From assembly GCA_003170315.1 (NCBI GenBank), contig PNAH01000026.1, positions 34,312 to 98,311 of the forward strand: a stretch of DNA of 64,000 nt, written 5' to 3'. Below the pieces are notes generated by a model that worked only from the letters and a program-made list of their open reading frames with translations, had not been told where the DNA came from and did not search any database. The position numbers and the translations under genes were made by a program. The stretch is from Acidimicrobiaceae bacterium (GTDB taxonomy: Bacteria; Actinomycetota; Acidimicrobiia; Acidimicrobiales; RAAP-2). Within the stretch, counting starts at the first letter, position 1, and each line of letters opens with the position of its first letter. This document shows, one piece after another, positions 17,863 to 27,694 of this stretch.

Positions 17863-19056
17863 ATGAAGCAAAACACTTGGCGTCACGGACTTTTCGCGGG
17901 GGTCGCACTCACGGCAGTGACGTTGACGATGTCGATGCCGGCGGGTGTGGCGAGCGCGTCGCCGTCGCGACCAACCGCGCCCCGGTCGGTGCACGCGATC
18001 GCCAAGACGGCGTCGGCGAGGGTCCGTTGGTCTGCACCGGCGTCCAGTGGTGGATCGGCCGTGAAGCGTTACGTCGCCACGTCGCATCCCTTGAGTCGAA
18101 GCTGCACCACCGCGCGAAAGAGTTGTGTCGTGAAGGGTCTTAGGGCTGGGTCGGTCTACACCTTCACCGTCGTGGCGAAGAACGCCGCGGGCGCGGGCCC
18201 GCGTTCACGCTCGTCCAACCGCGTAATGACCTCAGTCTCGATTGCTTCGTCGCGCGCCAACTACTTCGCGGCGACCAATAGGTTCAACCGGGCGCTCGCG
18301 AGTGCTCAAGCAGCAATCGCGACGTGGGACGCGAGCACGCCGTTGTCAACCGAGACGACCGACCTGTCGAATCTGCGAGCGACGTTTAGGGCCTTCACAA
18401 ACTCGCTTCGCAAGGACAAATGGCCCGCTGCTGCTCGAGCCGCCATTGCGTCGTACATCACCATAACGACCGCTCTCGGCAAGGACTACGTGGGTCTCGC
18501 GAGTGCGTCGTCGGCGTCGAATGCTGCACTGCTGGTGAGCACCTTCTTCACGGACGGCAATGAGGAAGCGCAGCGCGACTACAAGGTCCGCGCCGATCTC
18601 AAGATGACACAACTCATCACTGGGCCGGTGGCGTCAACGTCCACACCGGTAGCGATCGGAACTTCGCAGACCGTGCACGACTTTTACGGAGACGTACTGA
18701 CGGTGACGATGAGCCAGATTCTCGATCCCGCCACTGCCGGTACTGGTTCGGGCCCCCCCGACGCTGGCTACCGGTTCGCGGCGGTGAAAGCAGATCTTTC
18801 CAACACAAGCAGCGGTGATGTGGGGGGCGACGCCAACCTCGCAATGACGGTCCGCGGATCGGATGGCAAGACATACCTGGCCAACTACGGCACAGTTGCC
18901 GAGTGCACGAACTACAGCTACGGCGAAATCGACGTACCGGCTGGCGGCACCTCGACAGGCTGTGTTGTCTTTCAGTTACCGACCGGTGTCATAGTGCAAT
19001 CGGTGTCGTTCTCCTTGGACTCGGGCTATCTCGACACCGCCGTCTGGAACGCCTAG
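17863..19056 (+). CDS. secreted fibronectin type III / DUF4352-like protein
   Basis: Signal peptide MKQNTWRHGLFAGVALTAVTLTMSMPAGVASA; FnIII block PTAPRSVHAIAKTASARVRWSAPASSGGSAVKRY; C-terminal beta-rich domain. Confidence 0.78.
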   Translation: MKQNTWRHGLFAGVALTAVTLTMSMPAGVASASPSRPTAPRSVHAIAKTASARVRWSAPASSGGSAVKRYVATSHPLSRSCTTARKSCVVKGLRAGSVYTFTVVAKNAAGAGPRSRSSNRVMTSVSIASSRANYFAATNRFNRALASAQAAIATWDASTPLSTETTDLSNLRATFRAFTNSLRKDKWPAAARAAIASYITITTALGKDYVGLASASSASNAALLVSTFFTDGNEEAQRDYKVRADLKMTQLITGPVASTSTPVAIGTSQTVHDFYGDVLTVTMSQILDPATAGTGSGPPDAGYRFAAVKADLSNTSSGDVGGDANLAMTVRGSDGKTYLANYGTVAECTNYSYGEIDVPAGGTSTGCVVFQLPTGVIVQSVSFSLDSGYLDTAVWNA

Positions 19057-19365
19057 CTCGTGACGGTGGCGACGCCCGGCTCGTGCGCGACGGTTTATGG
19101 GCCGCGTCGGCAGGCGAGCGGCGCCGCATATAAATGCGGTCGATTCAGAGTTTCTTCCTGAATTTCATGCGTGGACGCGCCGGGCTACGTACCTGAAGTG
19201 CCTTGGTGTCTTTGGTGTCTTGTAGCGTGACAACTAACATGTTGTCAGTTCACTATTGGGAATCAGGTGCCGTGGCCGTGTCAAGCGTGCGACGATGCGG
19301 GATCTTTGGAGATGCGAAATCACGACGGATTACCGTGGCGCCTTCAAATAGTTCGTCGGAGGCAA

Positions 19366-19776
19366 GTGAGTATTCTCGTTGGAATTGACGTGCAAGCAAT
19401 CGACGAGGTTGAAGCGTCCATCAAGGAGTTTGGAGCGCGTTACACCCACCGACTCTTCACCGACTATGAGATTGCAAGTTGTGGCGACGGTCGGGGAGCG
19501 GCAAGCGGCTTCGCAGGACGCTTTGCCGCGAAAGAGGCCGTATTAAAGATTCTTGAACTGAACGAGACCGTACCGCGCTGGAAGTCCATCGAGGTACGTC
19601 GATCGTTGGGCGGGCGACCCGAAGTCGCGCTCCAAGGCGCAGCCGCCAAGATAGCTCGATCCCAAGGGATCGAGGAGATCTTTCTCAGCATCAGTCATGG
19701 CGGTGGAATCGCTAGCGCAACGGTCATTGCTCAAGTGACTCAAGGTCGGATTGGAGCACGTAAGTGGGCGACGTGA
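19366..19776 (+). CDS. holo-[acyl-carrier-protein] synthase-like 4'-phosphopantetheinyl transferase
   Basis: VGIDVQAIDEVE...FTDYEIASC...GFAGRFAAKEAVLKIL...ISHGGGIASATV; GTG start. Confidence 0.88.
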   Translation: MSILVGIDVQAIDEVEASIKEFGARYTHRLFTDYEIASCGDGRGAASGFAGRFAAKEAVLKILELNETVPRWKSIEVRRSLGGRPEVALQGAAAKIARSQGIEEIFLSISHGGGIASATVIAQVTQGRIGARKWAT

Positions 19777-20024
19777 ACGTCACAATTCGAGACGTGCTCG
19801 AGGCGCATGGTCGCTTACTGGTCTCATTGTCGAACTTGAGCGATGACGACGATCTCTTCGAAAATGGACTGACATCTCACGCTAGCGTCAACGTGATGCT
19901 CGCCATAGAGGACGCGTTCGACGTCGAATTCCCCGATTCGCTTCTGACGAAAAGTACGTTCGAATCGATAAAGGCAATTCGTGAAGCCCTGGAGTCGATG
20001 GGAGTCGAAGCTCCTTCCGATTAG
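19764..20024 (+). CDS. acyl carrier protein
   Basis: LSDDDDLFENGLTSHASVNVMLAIEDAFDVEFPDSLLTKSTFESI; overlaps the AcpS-like gene. Confidence 0.88.
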   Translation: MGDVNVTIRDVLEAHGRLLVSLSNLSDDDDLFENGLTSHASVNVMLAIEDAFDVEFPDSLLTKSTFESIKAIREALESMGVEAPSD

Positions 20025-20248
20025 AACCCCAAACGACGAAAGTCCGTTCCGCTAGCCGAGCGCAGTCCAGTTGTCGAGTGAACATTGTTTGGCACGCACT
20101 GTGAGTACAAATTGTGTTCCGCCGATTCAGTGAGTAAGTACTAAACAGTTGTGCTTAAAATGAGGTGGAAGATTTGCGAATTGGGATCTCCACGATCCAC
20201 CTTCGACATAAGCACCACTCCATAAGACACTGATGGTTGAAAACGGGT

Positions 20249-20980
20249 ATGCCAAACTCTGAAGAAATTGAGACATTTCTTGCTTCGATCTACCAAGGCG
20301 AGTTCGGTGAATCTCCTCAGATCGCGAAACGGCTTGCCAAGGTATTGCTCCATCCCGTGTTGACCTGGTCGGCGATTCGTTACGTCGCGCGGTTTCCAAT
20401 TGTAGATATCGGAATTGCGGACTCCGAAAAGTCAAAAGCTCGTTGGATGTTCCATTCGCGACGCCCCTGGAGCGTCCGCGGATACATCTTGTCCTACATC
20501 GAACTTCCATCACCGCTTCATCTGTATTGGCAAGGTACGCCAAAGCAAAACCTCAGAACGCGAACGAACCAAGCTCGCGCCGCTGGCTATACGGTCAGTG
20601 CGGTTGAATCAACTGAGATCAGCGGTGTACTTGCACAAGTGTTCAGAGGTAGGGGATGGGATGAGAACTACATAGAAGAGACGCTGCGTCGCCTGCCGAG
20701 TTCACTCGAAGAAGTCGTTTGTGTTGGTGTGTTCGACCCAAGCGAACGCGCTGTCGCATTTTGCATCGGCACTCAGGCGGGTCAAGTCGTTCGAACTTTG
20801 TGGTCCGCTGCTTCAGAAAGAGGCACGGTACGATGGCTTTGCTTTAGTGGATACGTTGAACAAGTAAACGCTAGAGGCGCGCGGTTCATCATAGAGTCCC
20901 CACCATGGGCCCACATCGGAGAAAACAAGATTTTCGCTGGACACTTGGGATTCACGCCTGCAAGAATTCGTAGCCGTTAG
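20249..20980 (+). CDS. FemAB/GNAT-like acyltransferase
   Basis: YWQGTPKQNLRTRTNQARAAGYTV and C-terminal GNAT-like region; clustered with ACP. Confidence 0.55.
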   Translation: MPNSEEIETFLASIYQGEFGESPQIAKRLAKVLLHPVLTWSAIRYVARFPIVDIGIADSEKSKARWMFHSRRPWSVRGYILSYIELPSPLHLYWQGTPKQNLRTRTNQARAAGYTVSAVESTEISGVLAQVFRGRGWDENYIEETLRRLPSSLEEVVCVGVFDPSERAVAFCIGTQAGQVVRTLWSAASERGTVRWLCFSGYVEQVNARGARFIIESPPWAHIGENKIFAGHLGFTPARIRSR

Positions 20981-21017
20981 GAGTCGGATTTATACTGGCA
21001 GTCCGAAGAGGGTCCCT

Positions 21018-22721
21018 TCAAAGCGAGTCGTTGGCGAAAGTCTCGACAACGTGCCGATCGAGAATTGTGATGGCACGGCCCCGACCTAGGGTGCTGAGAA
21101 AATCGTGGTCCAAACCTGGGACTATCACGACGTTTATATTCTTCGATGAAATCAGTCGACGACCGACGAGCGAGCCGACGACTGGAATCGTATTGAAGGG
21201 CGAAACATCGTTCGGTCCTAACAACAAAAGCATCTCCGAATTGTTTTTGACGAGCGCTGACTTTACCTTCGGAGAGAAGGCGGACAAGAGCACTAGCCGA
21301 GACATCCGTTGAATCATCTCGTCAATGCTCAGGTGGCGTTTAAGTATCTTGTCGAAGCGCTGCGCGAACGATCGAACTGTTTCTCGGTCGGAGTTTCTCA
21401 AGCGGTTTGCACTTCGAACGACGCCAGCGCCAATTTGAGGGTTAATCGCATAGACACCGCGGTTCTTAAGTTCCAACGTGGCTTCAAGAGCTACCTGTGC
21501 CCCGGAACACAATCCGATGAATACCGATTCGGCTGGATTCTCCGGGTTGAGGGCTCGAACTGCGTCGCCGACGTCGGAACGTAGAGTCTTGTCGAACACG
21601 GGTCGATCGGGTTGACCCGGAAACCAAGGGCTCTCGCCCAGCTCATCGAAGTCGAATCGAACGCACCGCAGGCCCAACCCAGCCCATCGCCGGGAGAGAT
21701 CAACCCACAGTCGTGACGGTCCCACGTGGTCTTCGTTGATGCCGTTCACCATCACTATTAACGGTCCTCGAACGTCACTCACAGGTTCGCTCACCATGCC
21801 GAACATTCTCTGAGTCCCTAGCTCCACGACTCTTTCTCGCACCGGAAACGCGATGGACTCATTCTTGATCACCGCGTCAAGCGATTGGGGGACGATCAAG
21901 TACTCAGACTGCTGTGCCTCAGGAGCTGTCAGCCAAGCACGAATCTTTGCGATCGCCGATGCTGGCTGCACCGAGTCGGGTAGCTCCGTATCCAGCAAAG
22001 GTTCTTGTTCACAGGTCGTTGCCCAATCGACATGTTCGGAGTCCCATCGCTGCCGAAATTCCTTCGAGACGTTTCGACTGTCTCGAATGACAACAAGTAT
22101 TCGTTCCGCCGATGGTCGCGATGCGGGATCATTCAAATTGAACTGACCAATTCGGTTCGCGACCTCGTCGCTCAACGGGTATTCCAACATCGTGGTCGAC
22201 TCGCCCAACCCAATTGTGGCCACGTGTCGCCGTAGCTTGCCGAGTGCTCTCAACTCGCGGACGTAGGTGCGCCCTGAATCGCAGGGGTCCCACATTACGA
22301 ACGACGTAAGACTCATATCGTTCGCTGAGGCGGCCGCTCCTAGGATGGTCGCACCCATACGCATGCCGACCGCCGAAACGGAAGAGATTCCCCACGAACG
22401 AAGTAGTTCAACACCTTGTTTGACTCCCTCAACCCACTCACGGTCGAAGCCGCCATCGTCCATCGAGCCGCTCGAGTCGCCCGTTCCGAAGTGATCAAAA
22501 CGTAGCGATACATATCCGTCCATTGCCAAATAGATCGCCAGACTTCGCAGCGCGCGCCGGGCAAGTCGCGACTCTCGACCGATTGGTGGGGACAGGAGCA
22601 CGCCCCCCTTCGTAGTTTCGCCGACGGGCGTCGTTAGCCGGCCGAACAGTGGCTGATCAGTCGAGCCAAACCAGAGGCTCCCTTCGCGGATCTGCCCCTC
22701 GAGCATCGACATCGCTAACAA
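21018..22721 (-). CDS. tandem (fused) alpha/beta hydrolase, similar to exosortase-associated hydrolases 2 and 1
   Basis: Two hydrolase lobes: LRFDHFGTGDSSG...GMRMGA and VRFDFDELGESP...GLCSGA. Confidence 0.78.
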   Translation of the reverse strand: MLAMSMLEGQIREGSLWFGSTDQPLFGRLTTPVGETTKGGVLLSPPIGRESRLARRALRSLAIYLAMDGYVSLRFDHFGTGDSSGSMDDGGFDREWVEGVKQGVELLRSWGISSVSAVGMRMGATILGAAASANDMSLTSFVMWDPCDSGRTYVRELRALGKLRRHVATIGLGESTTMLEYPLSDEVANRIGQFNLNDPASRPSAERILVVIRDSRNVSKEFRQRWDSEHVDWATTCEQEPLLDTELPDSVQPASAIAKIRAWLTAPEAQQSEYLIVPQSLDAVIKNESIAFPVRERVVELGTQRMFGMVSEPVSDVRGPLIVMVNGINEDHVGPSRLWVDLSRRWAGLGLRCVRFDFDELGESPWFPGQPDRPVFDKTLRSDVGDAVRALNPENPAESVFIGLCSGAQVALEATLELKNRGVYAINPQIGAGVVRSANRLRNSDRETVRSFAQRFDKILKRHLSIDEMIQRMSRLVLLSAFSPKVKSALVKNNSEMLLLLGPNDVSPFNTIPVVGSLVGRRLISSKNINVVIVPGLDHDFLSTLGRGRAITILDRHVVETFANDSL

Positions 22722-22848
22722 ATCCCCAGCGGAGAGATGTACTCGACTGAAGGCCGACCGTTCTGAAACTTTTCAGACCCTGAATTCGCGAGGAAGTTCG
22801 AAGACGAGTTGACCAGCGGGTTGTGCACAATATCGTGCAGCCAGTTAT

Positions 22849-24063
22849 TCACTTTGAGGCGACGGCGTCGCGCGCCGCTGCACCGTCACGAAGCAGGGGC
22901 ACGAGACGCCTGCCAAAGTCAATTGCATCCGCCAGTGGATCGAAACCCTTGAGCAACAATGTGGTGATACCGAGGTCGCAGTAGCGCAGCATCGCCTCAG
23001 CAACCTGCGTTGGCGTACCGACCAGGGCGGTCGAGTTTCCGGCCGCGCCCGTGAGGTTGGCCACTTTCATCCAGAGTCGCTCGTCGTACACGTCCTTGTC
23101 GGCGGACATCTGAATTAACCGTTTGCGCCCGACGGATGTCGTTCCACTGGTCGCACGGTCGACGGAAAAGGTGGCGTTGCGCTGGCCGCCGAGGCCCGCA
23201 TAGGTGTCTTCGCGGCCTTTCATACGTTCCTTTGCTAGTTCGATCCGTGCCGCTGTCTCCGCGGCGATCCACTCCGCTTTTTCCCACGCCTCGTCTTCGG
23301 TGTCAGCGATGATTGGCCGTAGTGACAGGCTGTAGCGCAGCGTGCGACCGACTTTTGCCGCGGCGTTGTTGATAGTTTCCATGCGAGCGGCGACTTGATC
23401 ACGAGGCTCTCCCCAGAATGCATATACGTCCGCTTCCGCCGCGCCGACTTCGATCGCGGGCGCAGAAGCGCCAGCGAAATAGAAGGGAATGCCCTCTGGG
23501 GTGGCCGGCTTCACCGAACTAAAGGCGTTCTCGTAGTGGTAGAACTCTCCTTTGTAGTCAAAGGGTGCGTCCTCACGCCAGAGACGGCGCGCGACCGCCA
23601 TCATTTCGCGAGTTCGTCGATAGCGCGTGTCGTGCGGAACGAAGTCGCCCTCTCGACGCTGGTCCGCCTCATCGCCGCCGGTGATGAAGTGGATGGCGAT
23701 CCTCCCACCTCCGGTGAGGTGATCAAGAGTGGCCGCCATTCGAGCCAACACCACCGGCTGGATAAAACCAGGACGTTGGGCCACCAGTACTTTCAGTCTC
23801 TTCGTGCAGTTGAGCACCGTGCTGGCGACGGCCCAACCCTCGGGCCCGACGGCTCCGTATCCCACCAGGACGCGGTCGAAGCCCGCGTCCTGGTGAGCCT
23901 GCGAGATGTCGATCAGATAGTTGGGATCGATCACGGGACCGTCCATCCAGTCGACGACGGGACCATCCACCAGGGGCCCCTTTATTTCCGAAGCGTCCCT
24001 CGTGCCCACCATGCCTATGATCTCGACTGGCATCGCCTCGCGTCCTTCCGTCTCTGTCGCCAA
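22849..24063 (-). CDS. LLM-class flavin-dependent monooxygenase, alkanesulfonate monooxygenase (SsuD)-like
   Basis: VLVAQRPGFIQPVVLARMAATLDHLTGGGRIAIHFITGGDEADQRREGDF...GEFYHYENAFSSVKP. Confidence 0.88.
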   Translation of the reverse strand: MATETEGREAMPVEIIGMVGTRDASEIKGPLVDGPVVDWMDGPVIDPNYLIDISQAHQDAGFDRVLVGYGAVGPEGWAVASTVLNCTKRLKVLVAQRPGFIQPVVLARMAATLDHLTGGGRIAIHFITGGDEADQRREGDFVPHDTRYRRTREMMAVARRLWREDAPFDYKGEFYHYENAFSSVKPATPEGIPFYFAGASAPAIEVGAAEADVYAFWGEPRDQVAARMETINNAAAKVGRTLRYSLSLRPIIADTEDEAWEKAEWIAAETAARIELAKERMKGREDTYAGLGGQRNATFSVDRATSGTTSVGRKRLIQMSADKDVYDERLWMKVANLTGAAGNSTALVGTPTQVAEAMLRYCDLGITTLLLKGFDPLADAIDFGRRLVPLLRDGAAARDAVASK

Positions 24064-24136
24064 AACCGGCGCTTAGAGCTTCGCAACCAGTGTTTGTCTT
24101 TAATCGAACGCCCAGTTGAACGCTAACATCCGGTTC

Positions 24137-25432
24137 ATGCCTGGGGACACGGTTGATGAATCGACCAGCGAGAAGCGGCCCCTTGTGGCCGTGGGATACG
24201 GACCCCGTTGTGTACCGGTCATGCAACTCACCGAGGCCGCTGCTGGTCTCTGTGAGTTGCTCTGGCTGATTGACGGGTCCATACCCGAGATGCGCCAGAT
24301 GACTGAACTCTTGCACCGATTTGGGCCAGTGGTGGACATCGATGGACTTCGGGTCGATCAGATCCTCGAAGAGCTGTCCTCGCCGTATCGACCCGTGGGG
24401 ATTGTCACGTACTTGGACGCCAATATGTCAACGTTCGCGCACGTCGCCGAGGCACTCGGTCTTCCTTTTCACTCCGTCGCCACGTCCATTGCGCTGACCG
24501 ACAAGACTGTTCAGAGGCAGACATTGAGGGATGCTGGCCTCTCGATGCCAACTTCCTTCGCGATTTCTCCTGATCAACCTGAGACGAGCCCGGTCGCCAT
24601 TGAGTCCGAGGTCGGCTGGCCCGCAGTCCTGAAGCCACGTTCGGCCCAGGGCAGCCGCTACACCTTTTTCGTGAAGGACGAACGGGACCTCATCGGGTTT
24701 CTTCGAGCGCTGGGGCCCACGCGCCCCGACATGGTTCTCGAGTCGTATCTCGCCGACGATCCGGAACGAGATGGCCAGCCCTTCGCCGACTACGTGTCCG
24801 TCGAAAGTGTTGTTGCGAATCGGGTCATTAGCCACTTGGCGTTGACGGGTCGATTTCCTCTCGCAGAAAACTTTCGCGAGACTGGTTTTTTCATTCCCGC
24901 CGACTTAAATGATGCAGACCAAGTAGCTGTTCAGGCTCTCGCAACATCCGCCATCGAGGCGCTTGGCGTGACGACTGGATGCCTGCACACCGAGATTAAG
25001 TTCACGCCTGACGGTCCTCGGATCATCGAGGTCAACGGTCGTGTCGGAGGCGGCGTCCCCGAAATGCTCTATCGCGCAGCGGGGGTCGCGTTGGTAGAGG
25101 TCACCCTGCGGGTAGCGCTTGGAGAAGCTGTTCATGTCGAGGGTCCCGTCGCAACGGAGCGCATTGGTTACCGGTTCTTCTTGCAGCCACCTCCCTTGTC
25201 AGCCACCGTCGAAGCGATCAATGGCATCGATGCCGTGACCGACTATCCGGGAGTAGACACAATTACGGTGCATCAGAGCCCTGGGGCGGTCCTTGACTGG
25301 AAGGACGGATCGCGCAATCACATCATGGCGGTAGTCGGATCCGCCGCTGACTACGACGAGTTGCGAGCTGTCGATCAACTACTTAATCATGAGGTTACGG
25401 TCACGTACGCCAACGTGAGCCACGACGGGTGA
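24137..25432 (+). CDS. ATP-grasp carboxylate-amine ligase
   Basis: GWPAVLKPRSAQGSRYTFFVKD; TEIKFTPDGPRIIEVNGRVGGGVPEML. Confidence 0.88.
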   Translation: MPGDTVDESTSEKRPLVAVGYGPRCVPVMQLTEAAAGLCELLWLIDGSIPEMRQMTELLHRFGPVVDIDGLRVDQILEELSSPYRPVGIVTYLDANMSTFAHVAEALGLPFHSVATSIALTDKTVQRQTLRDAGLSMPTSFAISPDQPETSPVAIESEVGWPAVLKPRSAQGSRYTFFVKDERDLIGFLRALGPTRPDMVLESYLADDPERDGQPFADYVSVESVVANRVISHLALTGRFPLAENFRETGFFIPADLNDADQVAVQALATSAIEALGVTTGCLHTEIKFTPDGPRIIEVNGRVGGGVPEMLYRAAGVALVEVTLRVALGEAVHVEGPVATERIGYRFFLQPPPLSATVEAINGIDAVTDYPGVDTITVHQSPGAVLDWKDGSRNHIMAVVGSAADYDELRAVDQLLNHEVTVTYANVSHDG

Positions 25433-26403
25433 CAGTGCGTCTGCATCAGGGCTCGGCGAATGTCGAGTCCTCAGCCAACCGCGGCGAAAGTTCCGTTCAC
25501 TTGACGTGTGCCCTGGTCAACAACATGCCAGACGGCGCGTTTGACGCCACCGAACGTCAATACCTTGGACTAATCGATGAAGGCTCGGGTTCCAATGTAA
25601 TTGAACTGCGCCGATATGCCATGCCTGGCGTTCCGAGGGGAGTAAAGACGTCGGCTCGCATCGCCGAGCAGTACCAGCCCTTCAACAACATCTATCAGGA
25701 CTCTCCGGACTTCTTGATTGTCACGGGATCGAATCCGATCGAAGCGCGCATCGAAGACGAGCTCTACTGGTCTGATTTGGTCACGCTTCTCTCGTGGGCG
25801 CGAGAACGCGTCAGCTCGGTGCTCTTATCGTGCCTTTCGGCCCACGCGGCGCTCACAGTCTTTGATGGCGTCTCTCGGATCCGATTGCCGACGAAGTGCA
25901 CCGGAGTGTTTTCACAACACGTTGACGCCGACGAAGAACTCACCGCCGGAATCGAAACGGAAATCCTCCTTCCTCACTCGCGCTGGAATTCGGTGCCCCG
26001 AGAGGCTCTGGAACACGCCGGCTACAACGTTGTCGTCCACTCCGATGTGACTGGTTGGAGCGTGGCGACAAGACAAGAAGACGGGCGCCAACTCGTTCTC
26101 GTGCAAGGGCACCCTGAATACGATCCCTCGAGTCTGCTGCGCGAATACCGTCGCGATGCGGGACGATTCGTGCGCCACGAACGAGACGATCCGCCCTATC
26201 TTCCGTACCACTGCGTATCGCCCGAGGACTGGGCACCGCTTGTTCGGATGCATGACGAGATCATGGATGGCGTTCGCGAACCGTTCGTCATCGACCAGTA
26301 TCCCTTTGACGAGGTCGGGGACCGAGCCCCGTGGCCGTGGCGCTCGATGGCCACGCGCTTCTATTCCAACTGGTTGACTAGCGTCGAACACGAGAAGGAA
26401 TGA
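25429..26403 (+). CDS. homoserine O-acyltransferase (MetA-like) family protein
   Basis: LVNNMPDGAFDATERQYLGLI, FLIVTGSNP, LLSCLSAHAAL, PHSRWNSVP, LVLVQGHPEYD; 4-bp overlap with the ATP-grasp gene. Confidence 0.85.
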   Translation: MTVRLHQGSANVESSANRGESSVHLTCALVNNMPDGAFDATERQYLGLIDEGSGSNVIELRRYAMPGVPRGVKTSARIAEQYQPFNNIYQDSPDFLIVTGSNPIEARIEDELYWSDLVTLLSWARERVSSVLLSCLSAHAALTVFDGVSRIRLPTKCTGVFSQHVDADEELTAGIETEILLPHSRWNSVPREALEHAGYNVVVHSDVTGWSVATRQEDGRQLVLVQGHPEYDPSSLLREYRRDAGRFVRHERDDPPYLPYHCVSPEDWAPLVRMHDEIMDGVREPFVIDQYPFDEVGDRAPWPWRSMATRFYSNWLTSVEHEKE

Positions 26404-27680
26404 CCATGCACGACGAGACCATTGCTATCCATGCCGGCTACGAGGCCGACGGCACCCGTGCAGTCGCGGTGCCCATCTACATGACTGTCGCGAACGACTT
26501 CATCGACGCGGAGCACGCCAACTCGATTATGGACTTGGCAATACCGGGCTTTCACTACAACCGGATCAACAACCCCACGAATGATGTGTTAGAAAAGCGC
26601 CTCGCCGCCTTGGAGGACGGAACGGCGGCCCTCGTCGTGGCCTCAGGAATGGCGGCGGTGAGTTACGCGATCCTTACGGTAGCGACCGCGGGTTCGAACT
26701 TCGTCGTGGCTCCTCAGTTGTACGGCGCGACGTACACCTATTTCGCGCACGTGCTCTCGACCCTTGGAATTGAGGCACGCTTCGCGCCAGATGACCAAGC
26801 CCAGTCGATCGGAGCGTTGATCGACGATCGAACCTGTTGCGTGTTTCTCGAGTCAATCGGCAATCCGGCGGGCAACGTGGTCGACATTGAGGCCGTCGGG
26901 GACGTCGCGCACCGCTCCGGAGTGCCCCTGATCGTCGATAACACGGTGGCCACACCTTTGATGTTGAAGCCGCTGCATCACGGCGCTGACGTCGTCGTTC
27001 ACTCGCTGACGAAGTTCATTGGCGGTCACGGGACCACCCTTGGCGGCGCCATCATCGACGGCGGAAGTTTCCCATGGGCAGAAAACGCGGAGCGATTTCC
27101 GATGTTCAATCAGCCCGAGATTGCGTTTCACGACGTCGTCTTCGCTCGAGATTTCCCCGAGAGACCGTTTGTTGTTCGAGCTCGGTCAATTCAACTTCGC
27201 AACACTGGGGCCACACTCTCGCCGTTCAATGCCTTTCAACTCCTTCAAGGTCTCGAAACGTTGGCCATACGTCTCGATCGCCACGAGGCCAACGCCCGTG
27301 ACGTTGCCGCCTACCTGGCGAACGATCCGCGCGTTGAGTGGGTGAGTTTTGCCGGTTTTCCGGACAACCCCTACTACTCGCTGGTCCAGAAATACTTGAA
27401 AGGGAGAGTCCCGTCGATCATCACCTTTGGGGTGTCGGGCGGATACCAAGCAGGGATCACATTCTTCGATTCGGTCCAACTCTTCAAACGGCTCTTGAAC
27501 TTGGGTGACGCGAAGTCATTGGTGATTCACCCGGCGTCGACGACGCACCGTCAACTGAGCGAAGGTGAGTTGCTCGCGGCGGGGATTCGGCCTGAGACGA
27601 TCAGGCTCTCGATTGGACTCGAGCACATTGACGATCTCATCGATGACCTCGACCAGGCTCTGGCTAAGGCGACCGCGTAA
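26400..27680 (+). CDS. O-acyl-homoserine sulfhydrylase-like PLP enzyme (MetY / Cys-Met metabolism family)
   Basis: FHYNRINNPTNDVLEKRLAALE, HSLTKFIGGHGTTLGG (PLP Lys), VIHPASTTHRQLS; ATGA overlap with the MetA-like gene. Confidence 0.92.
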   Translation: MTMHDETIAIHAGYEADGTRAVAVPIYMTVANDFIDAEHANSIMDLAIPGFHYNRINNPTNDVLEKRLAALEDGTAALVVASGMAAVSYAILTVATAGSNFVVAPQLYGATYTYFAHVLSTLGIEARFAPDDQAQSIGALIDDRTCCVFLESIGNPAGNVVDIEAVGDVAHRSGVPLIVDNTVATPLMLKPLHHGADVVVHSLTKFIGGHGTTLGGAIIDGGSFPWAENAERFPMFNQPEIAFHDVVFARDFPERPFVVRARSIQLRNTGATLSPFNAFQLLQGLETLAIRLDRHEANARDVAAYLANDPRVEWVSFAGFPDNPYYSLVQKYLKGRVPSIITFGVSGGYQAGITFFDSVQLFKRLLNLGDAKSLVIHPASTTHRQLSEGELLAAGIRPETIRLSIGLEHIDDLIDDLDQALAKATA

Positions 27681-27694
27681 GCAGCGCGTCGGCC

